A stretch of DNA of 32,811 nt from a bacterium. GTDB taxonomy: Bacteria; Arandabacterota; Arandabacteria; Arandabacterales; Arandabacteraceae. The stretch spans positions 1 to 32,811 of the forward strand of contig JAOZOU010000014.1 in the NCBI GenBank assembly GCA_029933125.1, given 5' to 3'. The position numbers were made by a program, and so were the translations under genes. Under the pieces are notes generated by a model. The model searched no databases, was not told the DNA's origin, and saw only the letters and a program-made list of their open reading frames with translations. Shown piece after piece: positions 14,903-23,498 of the stretch; within the stretch, counting starts at the first letter, position 1, and each line of letters starts with the position of its first letter.

Positions 14903-16623
14903 GATGGAGTCGCTACTTCCTGCCTACGCTCAAGGAGGATCCAGCCGAAGCTGAAACCGCAAGTCATAGGTTGATGCTGAGAGCGGGGTTGATAAGGAAG
15001 CTTTCCTCAGGAATCTACAATTTACTTCCCCTTGGATTGCGAGCTTCACGCAAGGTGGAGAACATTGTCCGAGAGGAAATGAATCGCATTGGTGGCATTG
15101 AGATCCTTATGCCTGTCCTCAGTCCTGCAGAGCTCTGGATGGAGAGTGGACGATGGCATGTCTATGGGAAGGAGCTCATGCGTGTGCGTGACAGGCATGA
15201 TAGGTTCTTTGCCCTTGGACCAACGCATGAGGAGGTTGTCACTGACATTGTCAGGAAGGAAGTGCGGTCTTACCGCCAGCTTCCCTTGATTCTCTATCAG
15301 ATTCAGACAAAGTTTCGGGATGAACTCAGGCCGAGGTTTGGTGTAGTTCGGGCTCGGGAATTCATAATGAAAGATGCCTATAGTTTCCATAGGGATGAGA
15401 AGTCGCTGGCTGAAACCTATGACAAGATGTATGAGGCTTACACCCGCATATTCACCAGATGTGGTCTGAAATTTGGGCCGGTTGAGGCTGATTCGGGTGC
15501 GATTGGTGGCGATGTTACCCATGAATTCATGGTTTTTGCTGAGACGGGAGAGTCTCAGGTTCTTGCGTGCGAATGTGGTTACGCAGCAACGAGCGACACC
15601 GCTGAGGGTAAGGTCCCTCAATACCGTCCCGATGAGAAGCAGAAGCCCCTTGAGAAGGTAGCGACCCCAGGGATGAAGACCGTTGAGGAGGTTACTTCCT
15701 ATCTCGGGAAACAACCCTGGCAGCTTCTTAAGACGATAATCTACAATGCTGACGGGCAATTCATTGGTGTTCTCATCCGAGGTGATCGCCAGATAAATGA
15801 GATCAAGCTTAAGAGGGTGCTGAATGCTGTGGAGCTCAGAATGGCTGACGCTGCTGAAATTGAGAAGATTACAGGTGGTCCACTTGGCTTCAGTGGACCT
15901 GTTGGCCTTGAGGGTTTACGTCTCCTGGCTGACAGGAGTCTTGAGGGAATGGTCAACATGGTAACTGGTGCCAATGAGGTTGATGCCCACTACGTTAATG
16001 TAAACCTCGGAAGGGATTTCACCGTTAAGGAATTCTATGATCTTTCAATAGCCAGTGAGGGAGATCTTTGCACAAGGTGCGGCAGGCCTCTTAGAGTCTG
16101 GCGTGGAATAGAGGTTGGCCAGATTTTCAAACTTGGGACAAAGTATTCTCAAGCCATGAAGGCAACCTTCCTCGATGAAGATGGAAAGGAAAACCCATTT
16201 GTGATGGGTTGCTATGGTATAGGTATTACCAGAACTGTAGCTGCTGCCATCGAACAGAACAATGACACTGACGGAATATCCTGGCCGATAGGGATTGCAC
16301 CTTTCGAGGTTCTCATCCTTCCAACCAATGTTACCAATCCTGAGTTAAGTCAGACCGCCGAAAACATTTACTCAGAATTGCATGCCAGAGGCTTGGAAGT
16401 GTTGCTTGACGATCGTGATGAGAGGCCAGGCAATAAGTTTAAAGATGCTGATCTCATCGGGATCCCCTTCAGAGTTACAGTTGGTGAAAAGGGTGCAAGA
16501 GAAGGCATAGTTGAGTTGAGAAGAAGAAAGACTGGCGAGATTCAGCGCATACCGAAGCAAGAAGCGGTCGAGACCGTGACCGCTGTGGTTAACAAGGAAA
16601 AATCCGAGGCAACCGTCAGCTAG
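14899..16623 (+). CDS. proS: prolyl-tRNA synthetase (bacterial type, with INS editing domain)
   Basis: ProRS charges tRNA-Pro in the cytoplasm. The 574-aa class II synthetase has motif 1 around SSGIYNLLPLGLRASRKVEN, GPTHEEVVTDIVR, motif 2 FRDELRPRFGVVRAREFIMKD, an inserted editing domain (about 225-385, with HYVNVNLGRDF), and motif 3 near GCYGIGITRTVAAAIEQ, then the anticodon-binding domain with LDDRDERPGNKFKDADLIG. Its ATG overlaps the aldolase stop by 4 nt, so at least part of its translation is coupled to the BMC operon, an odd partner for a housekeeping gene. No T-box leader is possible at this junction. Its 3' end overlaps the convergent rpsT by 8 nt. Confidence 0.97.
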   Translation: MRWSRYFLPTLKEDPAEAETASHRLMLRAGLIRKLSSGIYNLLPLGLRASRKVENIVREEMNRIGGIEILMPVLSPAELWMESGRWHVYGKELMRVRDRHDRFFALGPTHEEVVTDIVRKEVRSYRQLPLILYQIQTKFRDELRPRFGVVRAREFIMKDAYSFHRDEKSLAETYDKMYEAYTRIFTRCGLKFGPVEADSGAIGGDVTHEFMVFAETGESQVLACECGYAATSDTAEGKVPQYRPDEKQKPLEKVATPGMKTVEEVTSYLGKQPWQLLKTIIYNADGQFIGVLIRGDRQINEIKLKRVLNAVELRMADAAEIEKITGGPLGFSGPVGLEGLRLLADRSLEGMVNMVTGANEVDAHYVNVNLGRDFTVKEFYDLSIASEGDLCTRCGRPLRVWRGIEVGQIFKLGTKYSQAMKATFLDEDGKENPFVMGCYGIGITRTVAAAIEQNNDTDGISWPIGIAPFEVLILPTNVTNPELSQTAENIYSELHARGLEVLLDDRDERPGNKFKDADLIGIPFRVTVGEKGAREGIVELRRRKTGEIQRIPKQEAVETVTAVVNKEKSEATVS

Positions 16624-16870
16624 CCTCGACCCTTACCCTTTTGGCTAGCCTTGACTTCTTCCGTGCAGCTGCTCGCCAGTGAAGCACTCCCTTCTTGGCA
16701 GCTCGATCGATCACCGATTGCGCCTGGCGGAGTAAAACAGGTGCTTCTTGAGAATCAGCGCTCAAAACTTTCTTTACAGCGGTCTTAACCTGTGACTTAA
16801 CTGCACGATTACGAGCTCGGCGCTTCCCATCCTGCCTGAGCCTTTTCTTTGCTGACTTGTGGTGTGGCAA
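16616..16870 (-). CDS. rpsT: 30S ribosomal protein S20
   Basis: This is an 84-aa, very basic primary-binding 16S rRNA protein. The N terminus PHHKSAKKRLRQDGKRRARN and the following RAVKSQVKTAVKKV are typical of S20, as is SVIDRAAKKGVLHWRAAARKKSRL near the end. It starts with TTG at 16870, 6 nt after AGGAGGG (minus strand 16883-16877). It has its own promoter in the 73-nt gap. The last 8 nt overlap the 3' end of proS on the other strand. Confidence 0.96.
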   Translation of the reverse strand: MPHHKSAKKRLRQDGKRRARNRAVKSQVKTAVKKVLSADSQEAPVLLRQAQSVIDRAAKKGVLHWRAAARKKSRLAKRVRVEAS

Positions 16871-16894
16871 TTCAATCCCTCCTCGTTTTGCACC

Positions 16895-16923
16895 AATATA
16901 ACACTAGCCACCTGCACTGTCAA
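16895..16923 (-). promoter_or_regulatory. sigma-70-type promoter of rpsT
   Basis: On the minus strand a perfect TTGACA (16923-16918) is followed by a 17-nt spacer and TATATT (16900-16895). The start would be near 16888, giving an 18-nt leader that contains the AGGAGGG site. Confidence 0.75.
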
Positions 16924-16943
16924 CACCGCGCAGCGATCTCGGT

Positions 16944-17882
16944 CTACTGGTCTCCGATGGCTGAGCGATAAGCTCTCAGGTAGGTGTAGACACGCATGTA
17001 ATCTATCAAAGGAAAGAGGAGCTTTCCCAGAAACTCAAACCTATAGATTGTCCTTGCCATCTTGTAGAAACAGGGGCTGAGGGCAAACCAGAGAAGATGA
17101 TGTTTTAGCTTAGTAGAAATTGGAGCCGCGCTCGATGGTGGAACTGCAAGATGAAGCCAGAGATGTTTTGCAAGGTCAGGGTGGCGCTTAGCATGAACAG
17201 GCAGGGTGTACCTACCCCACTCTTCGAGTTTCGAAAGCATGTCATCGATGTCGGGTCTGTAATGATGGATAGACTTTGCCTCTTCCACGAACACAAATTC
17301 AGCACCAGCATAAGACAGCTTCATTGCGATATCGAGATCCTCACCATAGGTTGTTAGTGACTCGTCAAACATTCCGATCTCTAAAAAAAGTCTTCTTGAG
17401 ATTGAGGCATTTCCTGTACGAAATATGCGGGGTGGAAGAGTCTCTTCGCGCAGGTGCCTGCGTGCACCCTGCCTTTCGATATACCTCGCAAGAGGATGTC
17501 TCGCATACTCACGTGGTGAAACAATATCACCCACAGCAGCGATCTTCTCATGCACATGCGCCTTGAGATGAGCTTCTACAAAACCCTCAACAACGGTCAT
17601 GTCATCATCGAGAAATATCAAGATTTCACCTTCGGCAACTTCAACACCTCGATTTCTGGCCACGGGACGGCCGTGCCTTCCGTGCACGTCAACAATTTTT
17701 AGTGGCATATCCCCAAAGGTTTGCTTGAGGTGGGAAAGATCGTCATCTTCGGCATCATTTGCAACGATGACCTCAAAGCTGTTTTTAACTGTTTGTCTGC
17801 CAAGAGATCGAAGAAGATTTTGAAGGTGCTGATAGCGTTTGTACGTCGGTATTATTATGCTGGCTTTCTCAGGTTTATACAT
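16944..17882 (-). CDS. family 2 glycosyltransferase (GT-A fold)
   Basis: This 312-aa protein transfers a sugar from a nucleotide sugar to an unknown acceptor, probably in cell-surface polysaccharide synthesis. The GT2 pattern is clear: ASIIIPTYKRYQHLQNLLRS, EVIVANDAEDDD, ARNRGVEVAEGEILIFLDDD (metal-binding Asp), RTGNASISRRLFLEIGMFDE and YGEDLDIAMKLSYAGAEFVF (catalytic region). The C-terminal 80 residues contain hydrophobic stretches (HHLLWFALSPCFYKMARTIY, FLGKLLFPLIDYMRVYTYL) that may associate with the membrane. ATG 17882 follows its own promoter and is divergent from murJ. No other polysaccharide genes are nearby, so the acceptor is unknown. Confidence 0.9.
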   Translation of the reverse strand: MYKPEKASIIIPTYKRYQHLQNLLRSLGRQTVKNSFEVIVANDAEDDDLSHLKQTFGDMPLKIVDVHGRHGRPVARNRGVEVAEGEILIFLDDDMTVVEGFVEAHLKAHVHEKIAAVGDIVSPREYARHPLARYIERQGARRHLREETLPPRIFRTGNASISRRLFLEIGMFDESLTTYGEDLDIAMKLSYAGAEFVFVEEAKSIHHYRPDIDDMLSKLEEWGRYTLPVHAKRHPDLAKHLWLHLAVPPSSAAPISTKLKHHLLWFALSPCFYKMARTIYRFEFLGKLLFPLIDYMRVYTYLRAYRSAIGDQ

Positions 17883-17903
17883 TTGATTACCGCCTTGTCG
17901 GGC

Positions 17904-17933
17904 AATATATCAGTTGAATACGTGCCGTGTCAA
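17904..17933 (-). promoter_or_regulatory. sigma-70-type promoter of the glycosyltransferase gene
   Basis: On the minus strand TTGACA (17933-17928) is followed by an 18-nt spacer and TATATT (17909-17904). The start would be near 17897, 15 nt before the ATG, with AAGGCGG between them. It has the same -35/-10 hexamers as the rpsT promoter. Confidence 0.6.
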
Positions 17934-17957
17934 TCAAGGTAAGAAAGGCTTTTTGCT

Positions 17958-17987
17958 TTGAAAGGCAGCTCAATCATCTGTTATAGT
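17958..17987 (+). promoter_or_regulatory. candidate sigma-70-type promoter of the murJ operon
   Basis: TTGAAA (17958-17963), an 18-nt spacer and TATAGT (17982-17987) lie just before murJ. The predicted start, near 17994, is only about 5 nt from the ATG at 17999, so the transcript would be nearly leaderless, in keeping with the lack of a good ribosome site. Confidence 0.5.
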
Positions 17988-17998
17988 GCGCTTTCGGA

Positions 17999-19594
17999 AT
18001 GACACAAGCTTACAGCGATTCAAAGGAAAAGATTGCAAAGTCAGCCGGTAGGATAAGCGGCGCAACCATTGTAAGCCGTATCCTCGGACTGGGCAGGGAT
18101 AGCTTGTTTGCAGCCCTTTTTGGAACGAGCTACATGGGTGATGCTTTCAATATCGCTTTCCTCATCCCAAATTTTTTCCGAAGGGTATTCGGTGAAGGAG
18201 CCTTAAATGCTTCTTATGTGCCAGTCTACACCCACTATCTCCATCAATACGGAGAGAGTGAGGCAGTAAGGTTCGCTCGCAAGATTTTCTCCGTGCTGGT
18301 CCTCATCCTCGGTGTACTGGTTGCCCTTGGCATCATCTACGCCGCTCCAATTGTTAGAACCTATGCCTTTGGATGGCGGGATAATCCGGAAATCTACAAG
18401 CTTACTATAAAGCTTACACGAATTCTCTTTCCATATATCTTCTTTGTCTCACTTGCGGCACTGGGAGCAGGAACCCTCAATTCCAGAGGTTATTTCGGTA
18501 TTCCTGCCCTTGCACCTGCGATGCTCAATGTTGCTTTGATCACAACCTCCGTTGCTCTCCTCAAAATCTATGATCATCTCAACGAGACTATGGTTGTGAT
18601 TTTCTCTATCGGAGCTTTGATTGGGGGGCTTCTCCAGATCGCGATACAGATACCACACCTCGTGAAGACGGGGCATGGGATAGGATTCGATCCGGATTTC
18701 AGGGATCCAGGGGTTCGCTGGGTAGGTAAACTCATGCTCCCGGGGCTTCTCACATTCGCGGTAACCCAGGTCAACACTTTCGTCGATACACTTCTTGCAA
18801 CGACCTTACCCGAGGGTAGCGTAACAGCTCTCAGATTGGGCAACAGGATTGCTGTTCAGCCCCTTGGTATTTTTGGTGCAGCCATAACCACCGCTGTGCT
18901 TCCGACCCTTTCACGCCATGCAGCAAAGAAGGATACCGATAAGCTCTTGAGTGACTTTGTCTTCTCTACGCGTCTGATTCTTGCCCTCATCCTTCCATCA
19001 ATGGTGCTGCTGCTCCTACTGGCTCGACCTATCGTCAGGTTGTTGTTCGAACGTGGAGCTTTCACTGCCTCAAGATCAACGCCTATGACATCAAGTGCGC
19101 TCATCTTCTATGCTTTCGGTCTCTTTGCCTATGGTGGCTCAAGAAGTGTTATTCAGGCATTCTATTCTATGAAGGACACACTTACCCCTATGAAGGTCGC
19201 AGTCGTGACTGTTTGCACCAATGTAGCCCTCGACCTCATTCTCATACGCCCTCTCGGGTTGAGGGGCCTTGCTCTGGCAACTTCGATCTCAGGGGCTGTT
19301 GGTTTAAGTCTCCTTGTCTCATGGCTAAGAGTTAAACTTGGAAGGGTCGATGGCCGGCAAATCTGGGAGACCGTGAGCAAGGTCATGTTGGCTTCAGCAA
19401 CAATGGGGATTGTGATTGTACTTGTCTCAAGGCTTACAGAGCCATTTGCTGTCAATCTCTGGGGCAAGCTATTTCAGGTTCTAAGTTGCAGTCTCTTGGC
19501 ACTTCTAACCTATCTTGGATTGGCATTGGCGCTCAGGATCAAAGAGATTATTTTCCTTGTGGAGATAGCTTTGAAGCGGGTGCTCAAACGATGA
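17999..19594 (+). CDS. murJ: lipid II flippase MurJ (MviN family)
   Basis: MurJ moves lipid II across the cytoplasmic membrane for peptidoglycan synthesis. The 531-aa polytopic protein has the family N terminus SAGRISGATIVSRILGLGRD, DAFNIAFLIPNFFRRVFGEGAL and SYVPVYT, then about 14 hydrophobic segments including LARPIVRLLFERGAFTAS and YGGSRSVIQAFYSMKDTLTP. It starts at ATG 17999 with only a poor ribosome site (CGGA directly before). It overlaps uvrC by 4 nt and heads a tightly packed operon running to the CCA enzyme at 24762. Confidence 0.95.
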   Translation: MTQAYSDSKEKIAKSAGRISGATIVSRILGLGRDSLFAALFGTSYMGDAFNIAFLIPNFFRRVFGEGALNASYVPVYTHYLHQYGESEAVRFARKIFSVLVLILGVLVALGIIYAAPIVRTYAFGWRDNPEIYKLTIKLTRILFPYIFFVSLAALGAGTLNSRGYFGIPALAPAMLNVALITTSVALLKIYDHLNETMVVIFSIGALIGGLLQIAIQIPHLVKTGHGIGFDPDFRDPGVRWVGKLMLPGLLTFAVTQVNTFVDTLLATTLPEGSVTALRLGNRIAVQPLGIFGAAITTAVLPTLSRHAAKKDTDKLLSDFVFSTRLILALILPSMVLLLLLARPIVRLLFERGAFTASRSTPMTSSALIFYAFGLFAYGGSRSVIQAFYSMKDTLTPMKVAVVTVCTNVALDLILIRPLGLRGLALATSISGAVGLSLLVSWLRVKLGRVDGRQIWETVSKVMLASATMGIVIVLVSRLTEPFAVNLWGKLFQVLSCSLLALLTYLGLALALRIKEIIFLVEIALKRVLKR

Positions 19595-21411
19595 ATGAAA
19601 GCATAAAGTCCAAACTCAACGAACTTCCCTCATGCCCCGGAGTCTATACTTTCAAGGATCGTCTTGGCAAAATCATCTATGTTGGCAAGGCTAAGTCGCT
19701 CCGGAATCGTGTAAGATCCTACTTCGGAGGTGGGGATCTTCCTTCGCCGAGGACCGCTGCGCTCGTTAAGAAAACTCATGACATAGATTTTATTGCAACC
19801 AAGTCAGAGGTTGAAGCCCTCATTCTGGAATGTAATCTCATCAAGCACTTTAAACCTCGCTACAATGTCAATCTTAAAGATGACAAGAAGTATCCGTATA
19901 TAAAAGTGACAACTCGCGATGTCTTCCCATCCGTGTATCCGACACGAGACCTTACCAATGACGGCTCACGCTATTTTGGTCCCTATACCGATGCCAAAGC
20001 TATGCGCAAGAGTCTAAAGATCCTCACCTCAATTTTTCCAATAAGGACGTGTCGCAAGCGCTTGCCTTTGAAGCAACCTGATCGGGGCTGTCTCAATTAT
20101 CACATTGGCAAGTGTGTAGGACCATGCAGAGGGGATGTTTCAGTCGAAGAATACCGCAGACTTGTTGATACTGTATGTCAGTATCTTTCAGGCAGGATGA
20201 CGCATCTCGTTCGGGCTCTCAGCAAGAAAATGGATGAGGCAGCTCGCAAGTTGAAATTCGAAGAAGCTGCCAAGCTACGAGATATGATCAAGGCACTCGA
20301 GAAGGTAAGTGAAAGACAGACTGTCGTGATGGCGAGCCCCAGGGATAGAGATGTCCTGGTAGTGAGATCAGGAAAGCGTTTTGCAATCGGGTACGTGCTC
20401 AAGATAAGGGAGGGGAAGCTTGTCGGAAAGGAGGTCTACAGGCTCACATTTGATGGGGAACCCGACAATGAAGAGATCCACGCATCCTTCCTTCAGCAAT
20501 ATGTGGCTGGGACATCACCCTTGCCAGATGAGATACTGCTCGAAAAGATTCCCTCTGGCATTGAGGTTATAGGCGAATGGCTTGAGGGCAAGGCGGGCAA
20601 ACCTGTTCGGGTTTTCAGCCCCAAGTCGGGGAAAGGTTACGACCTTGTCAAAATGGCTGTCCGGAACGCTTCACTTATCTTAAGCCAGATCACCGAAGCA
20701 GCAGCACACGAGAAGATGCCTCATTCGCTCAAAGAGCTCATGAGGTGGCTCCGCCTTTCGCATCCTCCCAGGCTCATCGAGGCATTTGATATTTCCACGA
20801 TACAAGGTAGTCAACCAGTTGGGAGTCGGGTTGCTTTCAAGGATGGCAAACCCTTGAAGGCACTTTATCGGCATTTTTCCATTAAGACAGTTGAAGGTCA
20901 GGACGACTTCGCAATGATGCGCGAGGTGACGCAACGGGCATGGTCGCACATCGAGAGGGGAGAAGAGGAAGCACCTGATCTTATTCTCATTGATGGGGGT
21001 AAGGGTCAAGTAAGAAGTGCAATTCAAGGTTTGAAGGATGCTGGGGCGGGGGAGAAGCTGCCTGTTGTCGTTGGGATAGCCAAGAGGCTGGACGAGATAT
21101 GGTTCCCTGAACGATCTGAGCCCTTGCAGATTCCCCACGATTCCTCTGCACTAAGGCTTCTACAGCGAATCAGGGATGAAGCACATCGTTTTGCCATTAG
21201 CTATCACCGCAAACGGAGGCGAAAGGCGGCAGTGAGATCTGAGCTTGAGGTGGTTCGGGGAATTGGATCTAGTTTGGCGAAGCGCTTACTTGAAGAATTC
21301 GGCTCACTTGATAGAATAAGGGATGCAAAACCCGAGGATCTCTGCAACATATCTGGCATAGGTAAGGCGAAAGCGAAGCGCATAATTGAGCATCTGAGGC
21401 AAGCATCATGA
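19591..21411 (+). CDS. uvrC: excinuclease ABC subunit C
   Basis: UvrC makes both incisions in nucleotide excision repair. The 606-aa protein has, in order, a GIY-YIG nuclease (PGVYTFKDRLGKIIYVGKAK), a cysteine-rich block (RTCRKRL, DRGCLNYHIGKCVGPCRG) that matches the Fe-S region known in UvrC, a UVR domain (KLKFEEAAKLRDMIKALE), an RNase H-like second nuclease (IEAFDISTIQGSQPVGSRV, LILIDGGKGQ) and two helix-hairpin-helix motifs (VVRGIGSSLAKRLLEEFGS, ISGIGKAKAKRIIEHL). I start at ATG 19591 (MNESIKSKLNELPSCPG), overlapping the murJ stop by 4 nt; a longer in-frame start would read far into murJ. Confidence 0.97.
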   Translation: MNESIKSKLNELPSCPGVYTFKDRLGKIIYVGKAKSLRNRVRSYFGGGDLPSPRTAALVKKTHDIDFIATKSEVEALILECNLIKHFKPRYNVNLKDDKKYPYIKVTTRDVFPSVYPTRDLTNDGSRYFGPYTDAKAMRKSLKILTSIFPIRTCRKRLPLKQPDRGCLNYHIGKCVGPCRGDVSVEEYRRLVDTVCQYLSGRMTHLVRALSKKMDEAARKLKFEEAAKLRDMIKALEKVSERQTVVMASPRDRDVLVVRSGKRFAIGYVLKIREGKLVGKEVYRLTFDGEPDNEEIHASFLQQYVAGTSPLPDEILLEKIPSGIEVIGEWLEGKAGKPVRVFSPKSGKGYDLVKMAVRNASLILSQITEAAAHEKMPHSLKELMRWLRLSHPPRLIEAFDISTIQGSQPVGSRVAFKDGKPLKALYRHFSIKTVEGQDDFAMMREVTQRAWSHIERGEEEAPDLILIDGGKGQVRSAIQGLKDAGAGEKLPVVVGIAKRLDEIWFPERSEPLQIPHDSSALRLLQRIRDEAHRFAISYHRKRRRKAAVRSELEVVRGIGSSLAKRLLEEFGSLDRIRDAKPEDLCNISGIGKAKAKRIIEHLRQAS

Positions 21412-21962
21412 GAGAAATTGTGGAGCGACCTCTTGTCATAAGCTATCTCGCATTCAAGTCACGCATAGGAAATATCTGGCTTGGAGCCACTCCTTCTGGA
21501 ATCTTCAGATTGTATTTCGGCAATCTTGACACTGAGGCTCTCATTGACTTTTTCAGGGGCAAAGGATCGGTGAGATTTGAAGTTGGTGGTCCTATGGTTG
21601 AGGAAGCAGCACGCCAGGTACTTCACTATCTTGAAGGTAAGCTCACAAAATTCACGCTCAAGGTCGATCTCTCTGCTGAGAGCACTTTTTGTAAGCGTGT
21701 CTGGCGGGCAACATCGAAGATTCCCTATGGAGAGGTTAGAAGCTATGGATGGCTTGCCAACAGGCTTGGCAATCCGGGACTTGCCAGGGCTGTTGGGCTT
21801 GCGCTGAGCAAGAATCCAATCCCTATCATCATCCCGTGTCATAGGGTGATTGGTTCCCATGGTTGGCTTGGTGGATTCAGTGCAGGGTTAAGAATCAAGA
21901 GGTATCTTCTGGCTATCGAGGCTGGTCAGTCGGTGCTGGATTTTGGCGAGCCCGAGGAGTAG
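21408..21962 (+). CDS. ogt: methylated-DNA--protein-cysteine methyltransferase
   Basis: This 184-aa suicide enzyme removes methyl groups from O6-methylguanine. The active site is IIIPCHRVIGSHGWLGGFSAG, and the DNA-binding helix region is KIPYGEVRSYGWLANRLGNP with ARAVGLALSKNP. The N-terminal domain lacks the AdaA zinc site, so it is the stand-alone Ogt/MGMT form. It overlaps uvrC by 4 nt (ATGA), making a DNA-repair pair. Confidence 0.95.
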   Translation: MREIVERPLVISYLAFKSRIGNIWLGATPSGIFRLYFGNLDTEALIDFFRGKGSVRFEVGGPMVEEAARQVLHYLEGKLTKFTLKVDLSAESTFCKRVWRATSKIPYGEVRSYGWLANRLGNPGLARAVGLALSKNPIPIIIPCHRVIGSHGWLGGFSAGLRIKRYLLAIEAGQSVLDFGEPEE

Positions 21963-21967
21963 CAAAC

Positions 21968-22588
21968 TTGACTGAAGAAGTGGCTTGTCTTGTCGTTGGG
22001 GTGCTTGAGACGAATTGCTATCTCATCAAATGTGATATCAGTGGCAGTGGTGTGATCATCGATCCCGGTGATGAAAGCGAGAGAATAATTGAGCAATGCG
22101 AGGTTATGCGAATCAAACCCGAGGTCATCCTTCTAACCCATGGACACATTGACCACACAAATGCTGCCGCAGAATTGAAAAGCCATTTTGGATGCACGGT
22201 GATATGCCATGATCTCGACAAGGAGATGGTAGCCTCAAGAGGACCTGCCATTTGGGGACTCGAACGCCATCCTTGCAAAGTCGACACAACTGTTGAAGAT
22301 GGTGATGTGATTAACATTGGAGGAGTCGGATTTGGTGTCATACACACCCCTGGCCACACAAGAGGCAGTGTTTGCTTCACTCTCGATAGGTTGCTCTTTT
22401 CGGGTGATACCCTTTTCAAAGGTTCGATTGGGCGTACTGACCTGCCAGGAGGCTCTGAGGAGGACATACTCAGCAGCTTAAGAGAGAGAATCGCCTTGCT
22501 CGATCCTGGAGTGGTCGTTTATCCGGGTCATGGTCCACCGACCACCATTGGTTATGAAAGAATCCACAATCCTTTCCTCGCAGACTAA
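21968..22588 (+). CDS. metallo-beta-lactamase-fold hydrolase (glyoxalase II-like)
   Basis: This is a 206-aa cytoplasmic metallohydrolase. The binuclear metal site is visible as LLTHGHIDHTNAA, IHTPGHTRGSVCF, LLFSGDTLF and VVYPGHGPPTTIG. It belongs to the short glyoxalase II-like clade whose substrates are mostly unproven, so glutathione thioester hydrolysis should not be assumed. I start at TTG 21968, 8 nt after GAGGAG at the end of ogt; the longer in-frame reading would begin inside ogt at 21863. It overlaps the recombinase gene by about 35 nt. Confidence 0.9.
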   Translation: MTEEVACLVVGVLETNCYLIKCDISGSGVIIDPGDESERIIEQCEVMRIKPEVILLTHGHIDHTNAAAELKSHFGCTVICHDLDKEMVASRGPAIWGLERHPCKVDTTVEDGDVINIGGVGFGVIHTPGHTRGSVCFTLDRLLFSGDTLFKGSIGRTDLPGGSEEDILSSLRERIALLDPGVVVYPGHGPPTTIGYERIHNPFLAD

Positions 22589-23498
22589 GACAACTGAGCT
22601 GGTTGACAACTTCGGTCAATGGCTCATAACTGAGGCAGGTGTTTGTCAAGCCACGGTTGAGGCTTACGTGCGGGATGCCATGAGATTCCTTGAATTTCTC
22701 CTTACGATAGGCAAACCCCAGCCTGAGGCTGCAGAGCCAAAGGACATATATGCCTACCTTGGTTTTCTGACCAGGTGTGGAATCTCGGCAGGAAGCGCCA
22801 AGCGCAATCTCAGTGCGATTCGCGCTCTTTACCGTTTTCTCGCTTCCGAGAAGGGTACGCCCAGCGATCCAACTGAGAATGTGATCTCACCACGCATGTG
22901 GCGCAAGATTCCTCGCGCTCTGACAGTTCAAGAGATAGAAGCACTCATGGCACAGCCTGACGTCACCTCGGTTTTGGGATTGAGGGACAGGGCAATGCTT
23001 GAGTTTACCTATGCAACAGGGATGCGTGTCTCGGAGGTGATTGGGTTTCGCGTCTCTGACCTCAGTATATCAAAGCACACTGCAAGGTGCTTTGGGAAGG
23101 GATCAAGGGAAAGGATTGTGCCTGTTGGTTCAGTTGCTCTTAGGTGGGTTGTTCGGTATCTCGAGGATGCCCGTCCTACGATGGCCAAGGATAAGCGTGT
23201 GGAGAATCTTTTCCTGAATCGCCGCGGCAGGCCCTTAAGTCGTATGGGATTTTGGAAGATTCTCACCAAGTATGCTAGGCAGGCTGGCATTAGAGGCAAG
23301 GTTACACCTCACATTCTGCGTCATTCATTTGCCACCCATCTGCTTGATGGGGGGGCAAGTCTGCGGGATGTTCAGCAGCTTCTCGGACATAAGGACATAA
23401 GCACTACCCAGATCTACGCTAAAGTTGACCTCGAATACCTTCGTGACATGATACTGACTTTCCACCCCAGGGGAAAAGAGCCAAGACATGAAGGTTAG
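22554..23498 (+). CDS. XerC/XerD-type tyrosine recombinase
   Basis: This 314-aa recombinase most likely resolves chromosome dimers. It has a SAM-like N-terminal core-binding domain (VDNFGQWLITEAGVCQATVE, KRNLSAIRALYRFLASE) and a catalytic domain with all conserved residues: Arg in TYATGMRVSEVI, Lys in CFGKGSRERIVPV, His-x-x-Arg in TPHILRHSFATHLLDGG, and His plus the Tyr nucleophile in LLGHKDISTTQIYAKV. It is embedded in a housekeeping operon with no sign of an integrated element, so a Xer role fits better than an integrase role. The start at ATG 22554 is my choice; an in-frame start at 22530 is possible. Its last 11 nt overlap the next gene. Confidence 0.92.
   Translation: MKESTILSSQTKTTELVDNFGQWLITEAGVCQATVEAYVRDAMRFLEFLLTIGKPQPEAAEPKDIYAYLGFLTRCGISAGSAKRNLSAIRALYRFLASEKGTPSDPTENVISPRMWRKIPRALTVQEIEALMAQPDVTSVLGLRDRAMLEFTYATGMRVSEVIGFRVSDLSISKHTARCFGKGSRERIVPVGSVALRWVVRYLEDARPTMAKDKRVENLFLNRRGRPLSRMGFWKILTKYARQAGIRGKVTPHILRHSFATHLLDGGASLRDVQQLLGHKDISTTQIYAKVDLEYLRDMILTFHPRGKEPRHEG

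Noticed and set aside
15046-15759. 237-aa antisense open frame inside proS
   Set aside because: proS is fully supported on the plus strand with all synthetase motifs; the antisense frame has no recognisable domain or ribosome site.
22554-23498. Phage or island integrase
   Set aside because: All catalytic residues are present, but the gene sits inside an overlapping housekeeping operon with no tRNA target, attachment repeats or mobile genes nearby.
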